From: Chitinophagaceae bacterium
GTDB taxonomy: Bacteria > Bacteroidota > Bacteroidia > Chitinophagales > Chitinophagaceae
Reading direction: 5' to 3'
Assembly (NCBI GenBank): GCA_016715365.1
Contig: JADKAM010000001.1
Coordinates: 1,116,001 to 1,180,000, forward strand
Length of the DNA: 64,000 bases
A program made the translations under genes and the position numbers. The notes under the pieces are model-generated. The model made no database searches, was not told where the DNA came from, and saw only the letters and a list, made by a program, of their open reading frames with translations. Of this stretch, positions 43,022-52,481 are shown piece by piece (positions within the stretch are counted from its first letter, which is position 1; each line of letters opens with the position of its first letter).

Positions 43022-43987
43022 ATGGCCCAACAAAAAAAATATAGATCTGAATATCTTTCCTTTACCCGAAGAGAGCGCATTGGAATCATTGCTGTTGTAG
43101 TGATCATGATGGCGTATCCAACGATACCTAGTTTGTTCTCCATTTTTAACAAGCCCAAACCTGTTGACCATGCAGCTTTTGAGAAAGAAATAGCCCTGCT
43201 TGATGTACAGGAACCAGATAGCAGTTCGGCTTACTCAAAAAGAAGCTACAACGATGCCGGTTATATTCATTACCAGCCTTCAGAAAAAAATTATTACGAT
43301 AAGCCTACCAGGGGAGAATTATTTTATTTTGATCCCAATACCCTACCTGTTGACGGATGGAAAAAATTAGGGGTACGGGAAAAAACAGCCAATACCATTC
43401 AAAATTATATTTCAAAAGGCGGCAGGTTTTATAAACCGGAAGATATCAGTAAGATTTGGGGCCTGCATGAAGATGAAGTGAAAAGGCTGTTGCCGTATGT
43501 AAGGATAGAAGCAAAACCGGCATCCCTTTATAATAAATTTCCCGACAGGGAGAAACCGAAAACTTACGAAAAACCTACATACACGATTATTCCCTGTGAT
43601 GTAAACAACAGCGATACTGCTGCCTTTATTGCCTTGCCCGGTATTGGCAGTAAACTGGCAGCACGTATCGTTGCTTTCAGGGAGAAACTGGGAGGCTTTT
43701 ATAAAGTAGAGCAGGTTGCAGAAACTTACGGGTTACCAGATTCTACTTTTCAGAAAATAAAAAGCTGGCTGGTAATTGGCAACAGTGGTGTAAAAAAACT
43801 AAATATTAATACGGCCACGGTTGAAGAATTGAAAACACATCCTTACCTACGCTATAATATTGCTAATGCCATTGTACAATACCGGCAGCAGCATGGTAGT
43901 TTTTCATCGGTATTTGATATCAAAAGGATTATGATGATTAATGATGATATCTATAATAAAGTAGCTCCATATCTGACCGTCAAATAG
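43022..43987 (+). CDS. Membrane-anchored helix-hairpin-helix (ComEA-like) protein
   Basis: A 321-residue protein with one membrane helix near residues 18-40 (RIGIIAVVVIMMAYPTIPSLF) and several helix-hairpin-helix units: DPNTLPVDGWKKLGVREKTA, IPCDVNNSDTAAFIALPGIGSKLAARIVAFR and LNINTATVEELKTHPYLRYNIANAIVQYR. ComEA uses such motifs to bind incoming DNA during transformation, but the Bacteroidota relatives carry repeated units and no proven role. The start is ATG 43022; the upstream frame is interrupted by the hairpin. No other competence gene is adjacent. DNA binding is inferred from the motifs. Confidence 0.82.
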   Translation: MAQQKKYRSEYLSFTRRERIGIIAVVVIMMAYPTIPSLFSIFNKPKPVDHAAFEKEIALLDVQEPDSSSAYSKRSYNDAGYIHYQPSEKNYYDKPTRGELFYFDPNTLPVDGWKKLGVREKTANTIQNYISKGGRFYKPEDISKIWGLHEDEVKRLLPYVRIEAKPASLYNKFPDREKPKTYEKPTYTIIPCDVNNSDTAAFIALPGIGSKLAARIVAFREKLGGFYKVEQVAETYGLPDSTFQKIKSWLVIGNSGVKKLNINTATVEELKTHPYLRYNIANAIVQYRQQHGSFSSVFDIKRIMMINDDIYNKVAPYLTVK

Positions 43988-44050
43988 ATATACTAACATT
44001 CGTTAGTATTTTAAAATGCCTTAAATTGCAGACTCAAAGATTGCTATTAT

Positions 44051-45190
44051 ATGAACTTTATAACTACGGAACTAACTGAGCAGGTTGCTCAGACAGCCAG
44101 AGATTTTGCCTTACAACATATTAAGCCGCATTTAATGGACTGGGATGAAAGCCAGGAATTTCCGGTACACATTTTTAAAGAAATGGGTAAGCTGGGATTG
44201 ATGGGCGTATTGGTGCCCGAAGAGTATGGTGGCAGCGGTTTGGGTTATTACGAGTACAATACCATTATACAGGAAATTTCAAAAGTTTGTGGTTCTATCG
44301 GTTTATCGCTGGCTGCACATAACTCACTTTGCACCGGGCATATTTTAACTTTTGGTAACGAAGAACAAAAGAAAAAATATTTACCAAAACTGGCTTCTGC
44401 CGAGTTTATTGGTGCCTGGGGTTTAACAGAAGCCAACACCGGAAGCGATGCAGGCAATATGAAGACTACTGCGGTAAAAGATGGGGATGACTGGATCATT
44501 AACGGTACCAAATCGTGGATAACACATGGAAAGAGTGGGGATGTGGCGGTTGTTATTTGCAGAACCGGCGAGCCACGTTCAAAAGATAATTCTACTGCAT
44601 TTATTGTTGAAAGAGGAACCCCTGGTTTTAGTGCCGGCAAAAAAGAAAATAAACTGGGCATGCGTGCCAGTGAAACTGCCGAAATGATATTTGATAACTG
44701 CCGCATACCGGATGCAAATCGTATGGGAGCAGTAGGACAAGGGTTTAAACAGAGCATGAAAATATTGGATGGTGGCCGCATATCTATTGCAGCACTGGGT
44801 TTGGGCATTGCCAAGGGCGCTTATGAAGCATCATTGCAATATGCAAAAGAGCGCCACCAGTTTGATCAGCCTATTGCCAGTTTCCAGGGTATTAGTTTTA
44901 AACTGGCCGATATGGCTACCGAAATTGAAGCGGCTGATTTATTAATAAAACAAGCATGCGATTTAAAAATGCGTGGACTACCGATGACCAAAGAATCGGC
45001 CATGGCAAAATATTACAGCAGCGAAGTGGCAGTAAGGGTAAGTACCGATGCGGTGCAGATCTTTGGCGGATATGGATACACCAAAGATTTTCCGGTGGAG
45101 AAATTTTACAGGGACAGTAAACTATGCACCATTGGCGAAGGAACCAGTGAAATACAAAAACTGGTTATCAGCAGAGAAGTATTGAAATAG
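44051..45190 (+). CDS. Acyl-CoA dehydrogenase
   Basis: A 379-residue FAD-dependent dehydrogenase of fatty or branched-chain acyl-CoA breakdown. Signature regions: ARDFALQHIKPHL, WGLTEANTGSDAGNMKTTA (FAD/substrate), DWIINGTKSWITHG, KLGMRASETAEMIFDNCRIP, QSMKILDGGRISIAALGLGIA, and the C-terminal AVQIFGGYGYTKDFPVEKFYRDSK and IGEGTSEIQKLVISR with the catalytic Glu of IGEGTSEIQ. The length is standard. Expressed as a single gene, with a terminator at 45213. It could supply the acyl-CoA pool near icmF, but the genes are 43 kb apart. Confidence 0.92.
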   Translation: MNFITTELTEQVAQTARDFALQHIKPHLMDWDESQEFPVHIFKEMGKLGLMGVLVPEEYGGSGLGYYEYNTIIQEISKVCGSIGLSLAAHNSLCTGHILTFGNEEQKKKYLPKLASAEFIGAWGLTEANTGSDAGNMKTTAVKDGDDWIINGTKSWITHGKSGDVAVVICRTGEPRSKDNSTAFIVERGTPGFSAGKKENKLGMRASETAEMIFDNCRIPDANRMGAVGQGFKQSMKILDGGRISIAALGLGIAKGAYEASLQYAKERHQFDQPIASFQGISFKLADMATEIEAADLLIKQACDLKMRGLPMTKESAMAKYYSSEVAVRVSTDAVQIFGGYGYTKDFPVEKFYRDSKLCTIGEGTSEIQKLVISREVLK

Positions 45191-45212
45191 AAAATAAAAA
45201 GATTAATAAGAT

Positions 45213-45243
45213 CAAAGCCATCCACAATACGTGGATGGCTTTG
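45213..45243. terminator. Bidirectional terminator after acyl-CoA dehydrogenase
   Basis: Perfect 13-bp stem CAAAGCCATCCAC (45213-45225) / GTGGATGGCTTTG (45231-45243), 5-nt loop, between convergent genes. The T-tract is short, so efficiency is uncertain. Confidence 0.7.
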
Positions 45244-45264
45244 TTAATTTGCTTAAAGCGTAAA

Positions 45265-45618
45265 TTACTTTTTATCTCCACCAAATATACCGCTTAATTT
45301 GTCTTTAACACTGTCAAAAACATCTTCTGCTTTGTCGGATGCCTTTTTTGCAAAATCCTCAATTTTTTCACCAGCCTGGCCGGGTATTACGTCGCTGATT
45401 TTATCAAGCATACTGTGTTCTTCAGCTTTTGGCGCTCCGGCAACGGGGACAGCAGCAGAAGTTGCATTGTCTGCAGATCCGGCAAACATATTATCTACCG
45501 CACCGCCCAGCATGGGAAATTTTTCTTTTACAAATTCTTTAATGGTTTCAATTGTTTTTGAGGCCTGTTCTGCACTGATGCCGGCTTTTTCAGTAAGGCG
45601 TGTAATTAATTCCTGCAT
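45265..45618 (-). CDS. Small helical hypothetical protein
   Basis: A 117-residue acidic/amphipathic protein: an N-terminal helical part (MQELITRLTEKAGISAEQASKTIETIKEFVKEKFP), an Ala/Ser-rich linker (SADNATSAAVPVAGAPKAEEH) and a C-terminal charged repeat-like helix (KIEDFAKKASDKAEDVFDSVKDKLSG). There is no signal peptide or membrane helix. The C-terminal pattern resembles LEA- or CsbD-like stress proteins, and the N-terminal part resembles DUF2267/DUF2780-type domains. Function unknown. It converges with the acyl-CoA dehydrogenase gene. Confidence 0.7.
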   Translation of the reverse strand: MQELITRLTEKAGISAEQASKTIETIKEFVKEKFPMLGGAVDNMFAGSADNATSAAVPVAGAPKAEEHSMLDKISDVIPGQAGEKIEDFAKKASDKAEDVFDSVKDKLSGIFGGDKK

Positions 45619-45841
45619 GATTTTTTGTTTTAAATTTTGATGTACAAATATGAGTTGTTTTTTTATAAAAGGGTTGCACGGTTAGTAAAGCTATTGTTAA
45701 TCTATTATAGAAATCGCTTAGATAACATTTCGACTTCGCTCAATGCTCAATAGTTTTCCGATGTTGAACGGAGCGTCGCCAATGAAGTTAAATCAGGGAA
45801 CAAGGGCTGGTAACACAAAACCACAAACCCTAAACCACAAA

Positions 45842-48079
45842 CTATTCCGTATCATACCTGTCCACCCTTTCAATGCCACTCATAGATACCAGCCGGTTAA
45901 CCAGTTCATCCAGTTCTTCCTTATCGTGTACAAATATTTTTACATTGCCTTCAAAAATACCTTCTTTCGCTTCAATGGTCATGGCCGAGATATTGAATTT
46001 TAATTCGCCGCTGATGAGGTTGGTTATTTTATGAATCACACCCACATCATCCAAACCAATAATTTTTAAACCCGTAAGGAAGGATATCTCCTTATTTTTT
46101 GCCCACTTGGTCTTTACAACGCGGTGGCCATAATTTGCCAGCAACCTGGCTGCATTGGGGCAATTGGTACGGTGAATTTTAAGGCCTTCGCCGGTGGTTA
46201 CAAAACCAAATACATCATCGCCGGGTATGGGTTTGCAGCAATTGGCCAATGAGTATTGTATCTTATCACTGCTCTCGCCAAAAATGATCAGCTCTGCTTC
46301 TTTTTTATCGTAGATTTTTGAAGTTAAGTCCTTATCTGTTTTTTCTTCAACAACCGGTTTTATGGGTTTAGGCGGTACCAGTTTATCGCCATGTACCGTA
46401 AACTCTTTTAACTCTTTAAGGTCTATTTTTTTTATGGCTATTTCATACCACAGATCAAGGGTTGAATTTAATTTATAAAAAGCAGTAAGTTCTTCCAGGT
46501 TATGCTGGCTTGTAGCTGCTCCCATTCCTTCCAGCTTTCGTTGCAGTATATATTTGCCTTCATCGGCAATGGCTCTTTTTTCTTCCTTAAGTGTATCTTT
46601 TATTTTCGATTTTGCCTTGCTGGTTACCACAAAATTCAGCCACTCAATATTGGGTTTTTGTTTGGCACTGGTAATAATTTCAATCTGGTCGCCGCTGCGT
46701 AATTTATGACTGATGGGTACCAGCTTATGGTTTACCTTGGCGCCAATACACCTGCTGCCAACTGCGGTGTGAACGCCAAAAGCAAAATCTAATGCCGATG
46801 CACCAATGGGTAGCATCTTCACTTCTCCCTTGGGTGTGTACACATAAATTTCTTCTGCAAGAAAAGATGTTTTAAAATCCTGTAAAAAATCTATTGAATT
46901 TTCATCGGGCCTGTTGAGCGCTTCCCGTATCTGGTGAAACCATTTATCAAAGCGGCTTTCATCTTCTTTGCCTTCTTTGTATTTCCAGTGTGCGGCCAAA
47001 CCTTTTTCGGCAATTTCATTCATGCGCTTGGTGCGTATCTGTACTTCTACCCATTTGCCATGCGGTCCCATCACTGTAGTGTGCAGCGCTTCGTAACCAT
47101 TGCTTTTTGGGTTACTTAACCAATCTCTTAATCGTTCAGGCGATGGATTGTATTCATCTGTAATAATGCTGTACACTTTCCAGCATTCTTCTTTTTCTTT
47201 TTCCAGCGAAGTATTTACAAGTATGCGGATGGCGAACAGATCGTACACTTCTTCAAAACTCACACCCTTTTTTTTCATCTTGTTCCAGATGGAGTGAATG
47301 CTTTTAGGGCGACCATAAATTTCAAAATCAAAACCGGCTTTTTCCAGTTTATCTTTTAATGGCCTGATGAAGTCGTTTATATATTTTGTTCTTTCTCTTT
47401 TGGTATCGCTTAATTTTTGTGCAATGTATTTGTAGGTATCCGGCTCTATGTATTTCATGGCCAGGTCTTCCAGTTCGGTCTTGATATTGTACAGGCCCAT
47501 GCGGTGGGCAAGGGGCGCATATACAAAAATCGTTTCGCTGGAAATTTTTAACTGCTTCTCCCTTTTCATACTCTCCAGCGTACGCATATTGTGCAGGCGG
47601 TCGGCCAGCTTGATCAATATCACCCGGGGATCGTCGGTAAGAGTGAGTAAGATCTTTTTAAAATTTTCGGCCTGCTGTGTACTGTTGGTGTCCATTACCG
47701 TACTTATCTTGGTAAGGCCATCAACAATTTTGGTTACTTCAGTACCAAATTCACGTTGTATATCATCTAAACTGATGTCGGTATCTTCAACCGTATCGTG
47801 TAATAAGGCACAAATGGTACTGCGTACGCCTAAGCCGATTTCTTCAACACAAATTTTGGCTACCGCAAGTGGATGAAGTATATATGGTTCGCCGCTTTTA
47901 CGCCGCATGGTTTCATGGGCTTTGGCAGCCATTTCAAAAGCGGTACGCAGCAGTTGCTTATCACCTGGCTTCAGTTTTTGCTTTAAAACACGCAAAAGCC
48001 CGCGGTAATGCCGCAGTATCTCTTTCTTTTCCTCTTCTTCGTTGAGATTGTATTTAGGTATGTCTATAGTAGTTTCCAT
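45842..48079 (-). CDS. Bifunctional (p)ppGpp synthetase/hydrolase (RelA/SpoT family)
   Basis: The stringent-response enzyme, 745 residues. The HD hydrolase domain is intact (YILHPLAVAKICVEE, ALLHDTVEDTDIS, IKLADRLHNMRTLE), as is the synthetase domain (DLFAIRILV, PKSNGYEALHTTVMGP, WVEVQIRTKRMNEIAEKGLAAHW). A TGS domain (YVYTPKGEVKMLPIGASALDFAF) and a C-terminal ACT domain (EISFLTGLKIIGLDDVGVIHKIT) follow. Both activities are therefore expected, as in Rel. In Bacteroidota it is usually the sole long RSH. It stands divergent from the tRNA-Leu/tig region. Confidence 0.95.
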   Translation of the reverse strand: METTIDIPKYNLNEEEEKKEILRHYRGLLRVLKQKLKPGDKQLLRTAFEMAAKAHETMRRKSGEPYILHPLAVAKICVEEIGLGVRSTICALLHDTVEDTDISLDDIQREFGTEVTKIVDGLTKISTVMDTNSTQQAENFKKILLTLTDDPRVILIKLADRLHNMRTLESMKREKQLKISSETIFVYAPLAHRMGLYNIKTELEDLAMKYIEPDTYKYIAQKLSDTKRERTKYINDFIRPLKDKLEKAGFDFEIYGRPKSIHSIWNKMKKKGVSFEEVYDLFAIRILVNTSLEKEKEECWKVYSIITDEYNPSPERLRDWLSNPKSNGYEALHTTVMGPHGKWVEVQIRTKRMNEIAEKGLAAHWKYKEGKEDESRFDKWFHQIREALNRPDENSIDFLQDFKTSFLAEEIYVYTPKGEVKMLPIGASALDFAFGVHTAVGSRCIGAKVNHKLVPISHKLRSGDQIEIITSAKQKPNIEWLNFVVTSKAKSKIKDTLKEEKRAIADEGKYILQRKLEGMGAATSQHNLEELTAFYKLNSTLDLWYEIAIKKIDLKELKEFTVHGDKLVPPKPIKPVVEEKTDKDLTSKIYDKKEAELIIFGESSDKIQYSLANCCKPIPGDDVFGFVTTGEGLKIHRTNCPNAARLLANYGHRVVKTKWAKNKEISFLTGLKIIGLDDVGVIHKITNLISGELKFNISAMTIEAKEGIFEGNVKIFVHDKEELDELVNRLVSMSGIERVDRYDTE

Positions 48080-48134
48080 CAGTTAAATACGAATTTACGT
48101 AAACAAATCTGTTTTCTGTTTTGCATAAATCCCT

Positions 48135-48142
48135 TACTTTTG
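48135..48142 (+). promoter_or_regulatory. Exact TAnnTTTG promoter element for tRNA-Leu
   Basis: TACTTTTG, ending 10 bases before the mature 5' end of the tRNA. This spacing places the start of transcription only a few bases before the tRNA. Confidence 0.6.
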
Positions 48143-48152
48143 CAGCCCCTTT

Positions 48153-48234
48153 GCGGATATGGCGAAATTGGCAGACGCACCAGACTTAGGATCTGGCGGA
48201 GCAATCCATGTAGGTTCGACCCCTATTATCCGCA
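48153..48234 (+). tRNA. tRNA-Leu (anticodon TAG)
   Basis: An 82-nt class II tRNA. Acceptor stem GCGGATA (48153-48159) / TATCCGC (48227-48233), discriminator A at 48234. The anticodon stem CCAGA/TCTGG (48180-48184, 48192-48196) encloses the loop CTTAGGA with anticodon TAG at 48187-48189. A long variable arm follows (around GGAGCAATCC), then a T-arm with TTCGA. The 3' CCA is not encoded. Reads CUA/CUN leucine codons. Confidence 0.92.
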
Positions 48235-48246
48235 CTTACGAATATC

Positions 48247-48309
48247 GAACAAGGAACAAGGAATGTTGAATAAAGAGCTTCAAAATTCATTATTCCTTGT
48301 TCCTTGTTC
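48247..48309. repeat. Inverted repeat between tRNA-Leu and tig
   Basis: Perfect 18-bp arms (48247-48264, GAACAAGGAACAAGGAAT; 48292-48309, its complement) with a 27-nt centre. The arms are themselves a direct repeat of GAACAAG. It starts 13 bases after the tRNA and ends 30 bases before tig. It may end the tRNA transcript or be a repetitive extragenic palindrome. Confidence 0.75.
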
Positions 48310-48339
48310 TTTATTTAGCAGAAAGATAAATTATAAATA

Positions 48340-49707
48340 ATGGCAACAGTTACAAGAGAAAACATCGGTCTTTTACATGATAAACTGACTGTGAAAGTGA
48401 GTAAGGATGACTACCTACCTACCTTTGATAAAAAACTGAAAGAATACAGTAAAACAGCTAATATTCCCGGTTTTAGAAAAGGAATGGTACCTGCCGGCAT
48501 GATCAAAAAAATGTACGGTCCTTCTATTTTCAGCGACGAAATTTTAAAATCGGTTGAAAAAGAATTATACACCTGGTTAAATGCCGAAAAGCCTGAAATA
48601 TTTGGTCAGCCTTTGCCATTAAGCACCGATTTGCGTGATATCAATATGAACGCCCCGGCTGACTATGAATTTGGTTTTGAAATTGGTTTGAAGCCTGATT
48701 ATACTTTGGCTGATATCACCAAAGCAAAAGTTACGCTGCACAAAGTAGCTGCTACTGATGCGATGATTGATGAAGAAATTGGACGTATGCAGATAAAGGG
48801 CGGAAAAATGACTGAGCCAGAAACTGTTGATAACGATGAGCATGTTTTGAATATACTGTTTACAGAGGCTGATAAAGATGGTGTTGTTGTTGAAGGTGGC
48901 GTAAGCAAAGAAAATTCTGTTATACTGAAGTATTTAACTGCTGCTACCCAAAAGAAATTCATGGGTAAAAAAGTTGGTGAAACAGTTACCGTGCAGTTAA
49001 GCAAGGCTTTTGATGACGATAAGCTGGAAATGTTTTTACAGGACCTGGGTTTTGATAAGGATGATAAAGAAGCTGCAAAAAAATATTTTAACCTGGCGAT
49101 TGTTAAGATCGGGCTGGTTGAAAAACGTGAGTTGACCGAAGATTTCTTTAAAGAGATCTTTCCTGCAAAAGAAATTAAAACCGAAGCTGAATTAAGGGAA
49201 GCCCTTAAAGAAGAAATTGAAAATTACTGGATTGGCCAAAGCCGCAACCAGTTGCAGGATCAATTGTATCATTACCTGTTGGATGAAACCAACATGGAAT
49301 TCCCGGTTGAGTTTTTAAAGCGTTGGTTACAAACCGGTGGCGATAAAGAAAAAACACCTGAGCAGGTTGAAACTGAATTCCCATCTTTCAGCAACCAGTT
49401 AAAGTGGACTTTAATAAGCGATAAACTGATCAAGGAAAACGGACTGGAAGTTGGTAATGAAGAACTACGTGAATATATGAAAGTAGAGATCATGCGCTAT
49501 TTTGGCACCATGAACCTGGGCGAAGATACCGGCTGGATTGAAAGCTATATTGACCGCATGATGAAGGATGAAAAGCAGGTCGACAGCAGCTATCGCCGTT
49601 TAATTACCGATAAATTATTTAACTGGATCGAAGGACAGGCAAAGGCAAAAGAGAAAGTTGTTACCGCTGAAGAATTGACTGCCATGCAGCATCATCACGA
49701 ACATTAA
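48340..49707 (+). CDS. tig: Trigger factor (ribosome-associated chaperone)
   Basis: The chaperone and peptidyl-prolyl isomerase that meets nascent chains at the ribosome exit. The N-terminal ribosome-binding domain shows the signature region KTANIPGFRKGMVPAGMIKKMYG; a diverged FKBP-like domain (about 155-255) and a long helical C-terminal arm region follow, ending in a His-rich tail (MQHHHEH). 455 residues is normal for Bacteroidota. It is probably transcribed from its own promoter or with the upstream tRNA; an inverted repeat lies between them. A terminator follows at 49725-49756. Confidence 0.93.
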   Translation: MATVTRENIGLLHDKLTVKVSKDDYLPTFDKKLKEYSKTANIPGFRKGMVPAGMIKKMYGPSIFSDEILKSVEKELYTWLNAEKPEIFGQPLPLSTDLRDINMNAPADYEFGFEIGLKPDYTLADITKAKVTLHKVAATDAMIDEEIGRMQIKGGKMTEPETVDNDEHVLNILFTEADKDGVVVEGGVSKENSVILKYLTAATQKKFMGKKVGETVTVQLSKAFDDDKLEMFLQDLGFDKDDKEAAKKYFNLAIVKIGLVEKRELTEDFFKEIFPAKEIKTEAELREALKEEIENYWIGQSRNQLQDQLYHYLLDETNMEFPVEFLKRWLQTGGDKEKTPEQVETEFPSFSNQLKWTLISDKLIKENGLEVGNEELREYMKVEIMRYFGTMNLGEDTGWIESYIDRMMKDEKQVDSSYRRLITDKLFNWIEGQAKAKEKVVTAEELTAMQHHHEH

Positions 49708-49724
49708 AAAAATAAATGAATAAG

Positions 49725-49756
49725 AAAATGCCTCTTACTTATGTAAAAGGCATTTT
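49725..49756 (+). terminator. Intrinsic terminator after tig
   Basis: AAAATGCCT (49725-49733) / AGGCATTTT (49748-49756), with a T-rich run after it. The inner CTTAC/GTAAA adds partial pairing. Confidence 0.75.
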
Positions 49757-49813
49757 TGTTTTATCTAGGTAATAATCTGATATTTACATTACAGTTATAA
49801 ACCAAATTCTACC

Positions 49814-50767
49814 ATGAAAGCGATTTTGAAAACAACTATTGCATTTTTTGTTTTAGGAGTATTTATTTCATCTTGCCAAAAAGATATAGTATTAAACTCA
49901 GCAAATGCTAACCTAACGCCACCAAACGTGGATGCTGGGGCACCACAAACGATTGTGTTACCGGTTTCAAGTGCAACTTTAAACGGTACCGCAACTTCAT
50001 CTAATGGCCCCGTTGTTGGTTATTTATGGAGTTTAATTTCAGGTCCCAATGTTCCTGTTATCCATAGTCCAAGTTTGCCCGGTACACTGGTTAGCGGAAT
50101 GATTGCAGGAAATTACAGATTTCAGTTTATGGCTATTGACAGCGCAGGTTTAACCGGTGTTGATACTACCAGTATCAGGGTGATACCGAATCAAAATCCA
50201 ATACAAACTTTAACGCTTCAGCCCGGTAATAATACCAATGAAGCAACACTGTCCTGGACAAACTCGGGAACAACAACTGGTGCTAATTTTATTTTGCAGG
50301 AACTGCTAGCATCGGCCTGGACAACCGGAGGAGAATTGTTTGTAGGCAGGGGACTTTTTAAATTTGATTTATCGGCAATACCAGCTAATGCAACAATTAT
50401 CTCGGCAAGGCTTTCCTTGTATTCTACCCCAAATCCGTTAAATGGTAACCAGGTAGATGCAAATTTTGGAACCAATAATTCAATGTTTATTGAACGGGTT
50501 GTATCTAACTGGAATACAACTTTAAACTGGCCCAATCAACCATTGGGAGATATTGCCACGCAGATTTCAATACCACACACAAATCAGTCAACATTCGATT
50601 TAATTGATGTAGACGTAACTGGCCTTACAACTTCAATGGTCACCGGAAATAACTATGGATTTAAAATACGGTTACAAAATGAAGTGTTTTATAACTTAAG
50701 AAATTTCTGTTCAAGTAAGCATGCTAATACCGCCAAAAGGCCTAAGCTGGTTATAAGCTATCAATAA
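49814..50767 (+). CDS. Lipoprotein with PKD-like and DNRLRE-type domains
   Basis: A 317-residue surface or periplasmic lipoprotein with signal ending FISSCQKD (lipid Cys about 21). An Ig/PKD-like part (about 40-135: VDAGAPQTIVLPVSSATLNGTATSS, YRFQFMAIDSAG) precedes a DNRLRE-like beta-sandwich, seen in RGLFKFDLSAIPANATIISARLSLYS and WNTTLNWPNQPLGDIA, the usual core of such domains. These domains are found in secreted carbohydrate- or surface-active proteins, sometimes as adhesins. No catalytic residues can be named. There is no type IX CTD at the C-terminus (it ends KLVISYQ). The gene is flanked by two terminators, so it is transcribed alone. Confidence 0.75.
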   Translation: MKAILKTTIAFFVLGVFISSCQKDIVLNSANANLTPPNVDAGAPQTIVLPVSSATLNGTATSSNGPVVGYLWSLISGPNVPVIHSPSLPGTLVSGMIAGNYRFQFMAIDSAGLTGVDTTSIRVIPNQNPIQTLTLQPGNNTNEATLSWTNSGTTTGANFILQELLASAWTTGGELFVGRGLFKFDLSAIPANATIISARLSLYSTPNPLNGNQVDANFGTNNSMFIERVVSNWNTTLNWPNQPLGDIATQISIPHTNQSTFDLIDVDVTGLTTSMVTGNNYGFKIRLQNEVFYNLRNFCSSKHANTAKRPKLVISYQ

Positions 50768-50802
50768 AATCAGACTTTGGTTATTTAAAAATATCACTGA
50801 AT

Positions 50803-50836
50803 AAAAAAGCCCCCAATACATCGGGGGCTTTTTTTA
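50803..50836. terminator. Bidirectional terminator between the DNRLRE gene and rng
   Basis: AAAAAAGCCCCC (50803-50814) / GGGGGCTTTTTT (50823-50834), 8-nt loop. Its right end overlaps the rng stop codon (50834-50836), so it can end both transcripts. Confidence 0.88.
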
Positions 50837-52384
50837 TAGTTTTATTTCCTCATCACTATCATCAAAAAAATGAAACTCGGTTAAATGATAATTGTTGTTG
50901 GCTTTTAATTTAATACGCTGTTTGTATTTACGACGCCATTTGCTAAGTTTTGAAAAGAAAATACCCTTAGTCATATAAGCATGTAAAATAGGATGTATCT
51001 CCACCGTTAAACCGGTATGCTTTTGCATGATGAGGTAACTCAGGTTCTTTTCTATCTCGTCTTCTAAAATAAGGGTAGATGAAATTTTTCCGGTACCGTT
51101 GCAGCTTGGACAAACTTCGGTGGTATTGATATTCATTTCCGGCTTCATGCGCTGCCGGGTAATTTGCATTAAGCCAAATTTGCTGATGGCCAGTACGGCA
51201 TGTTTTGCCCTGTCTGGACGCATAAAACCATCCATCGCATCGGCCAGTTTCTTTTTGTTCTCCATCAACTTCATATCAATGAAGTCAACAACAATAATAC
51301 CGCCCAGGTCTCTCAGGCGCATTTGCCTTGCGATTTCTTCAGCCGCTTCCAGGTTAGTTTCCAGGGCATTTTGTTCCTGGTTATTGCTTACACTTTTATA
51401 ACCGCTGTTTACATCAATTACATGCAAAGCTTCGGTATGTTCAATTATTAAATAAGCACCACTTGGCAGGTTAACGGTTTTACCAAAAGCAGCTTTTACC
51501 TGCTTGGTAATACCAAAACTGTCAAAAATAGGAGAGCCGTTGTTGTAATAAGAAACGATATCAGCTTTATCTGGTGCAATACGTTGTATATAGGTTTTTG
51601 CATCGCCGTAAATATTCTTGTCATTTACAACGATCTTATTAAAATCTTCATTCAGTAAATCTCTGAGTATGCTGGTTGTTTTACCCTGCTCACTCAAAAT
51701 CTTTGTTGGCGGTGTAGCACCTTTTAAATTCGTTTGAATGGTTTTCCAGGTGGCAATCAGGCTTAGTAAATCTTCATGTAATTCTGCAGTATGCTTTCCT
51801 TCAGCAGCAGTTCTTACAATTACACCCAGGTTTTTCGGCTTAATAGCTTCTATTATCTTGTGTAATCTTTTCCTTTCATCAGATGAATGGATTTTCCTGG
51901 AAATAGCGATGATATCGTTAAATGGCGTTACCACTACAAAGCGGCCGGGTAAAGAAAGTTCGCAGCTAAGCCTTGGGCCTTTGGCAGCAATGGGTTCTTT
52001 TAAAATCTGAACCAACACATTTGGCTTGCCATTCATCACTTCGGCAATTTTGCCCGTTTTTACGATCTCCGGCTCTACCTTAAATTTTGAAAAATCAAAT
52101 CCGCCTTCAGATTTATCGTTGATAGATTCTGTAGTGAATTTAAGAATGGAACGAACGTAAGGGCTAAGGTCGGTATAGTGCAGAAAAGCATCTTTTTCAA
52201 AGCCTACATCAATGAAGGCTGCATTAAGTCCGGGAATAAGTTTCTTAACTTTTCCAAGGTACAAATCGCCCACGCCAAAGCTTGCATCAGCCTTTTCGCT
52301 ATGCAGCTCTACCAGTTTTTTGTCCTCCAACAGGGCAATTTCAACTCCTTGTGGAGCAGAATTAATAATAAGTTCCTTGGTCAA
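50834..52384 (-). CDS. rng: Ribonuclease G/E family endoribonuclease
   Basis: A 516-residue RNase G/E catalytic protein for rRNA and mRNA processing. The start is TTG at 52384 (TKELIINSAPQGVEIALLEDKKLVEL); there is no in-frame ATG nearby. The S1-like domain (VGDLYLGKVKKLIPGLNAAFIDVGFEKDAFLHYTDL), the DNase-I-like fold with metal-binding aspartates (HVIDVNSG, GGIIVVDFIDM) and the zinc-link CPSCNGTG are all present. The C-terminal scaffold of RNase E is missing, as in RNase G. It is the last gene of a minus-strand unit HU, TPR, AURKAIP1, rng. Confidence 0.92.
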   Translation of the reverse strand: MTKELIINSAPQGVEIALLEDKKLVELHSEKADASFGVGDLYLGKVKKLIPGLNAAFIDVGFEKDAFLHYTDLSPYVRSILKFTTESINDKSEGGFDFSKFKVEPEIVKTGKIAEVMNGKPNVLVQILKEPIAAKGPRLSCELSLPGRFVVVTPFNDIIAISRKIHSSDERKRLHKIIEAIKPKNLGVIVRTAAEGKHTAELHEDLLSLIATWKTIQTNLKGATPPTKILSEQGKTTSILRDLLNEDFNKIVVNDKNIYGDAKTYIQRIAPDKADIVSYYNNGSPIFDSFGITKQVKAAFGKTVNLPSGAYLIIEHTEALHVIDVNSGYKSVSNNQEQNALETNLEAAEEIARQMRLRDLGGIIVVDFIDMKLMENKKKLADAMDGFMRPDRAKHAVLAISKFGLMQITRQRMKPEMNINTTEVCPSCNGTGKISSTLILEDEIEKNLSYLIMQKHTGLTVEIHPILHAYMTKGIFFSKLSKWRRKYKQRIKLKANNNYHLTEFHFFDDSDEEIKL

Positions 52385-52481
52385 GCGTGAATTTTTGGTA
52401 AGACCAGCACATCGTTAAAAGGAAAACATAGCTGCACGCATTGTCCATTAGCCTTCAGCTAAGATGAATGCAGGTATATGA

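Noticed and set aside
45727..45785. Worn palindrome near TTTCGACTTCGCTCAATG between the small helical gene and relA/spoT
   Set aside because: Pairing between the parts is too weak to call an element; left as possible repeat debris.
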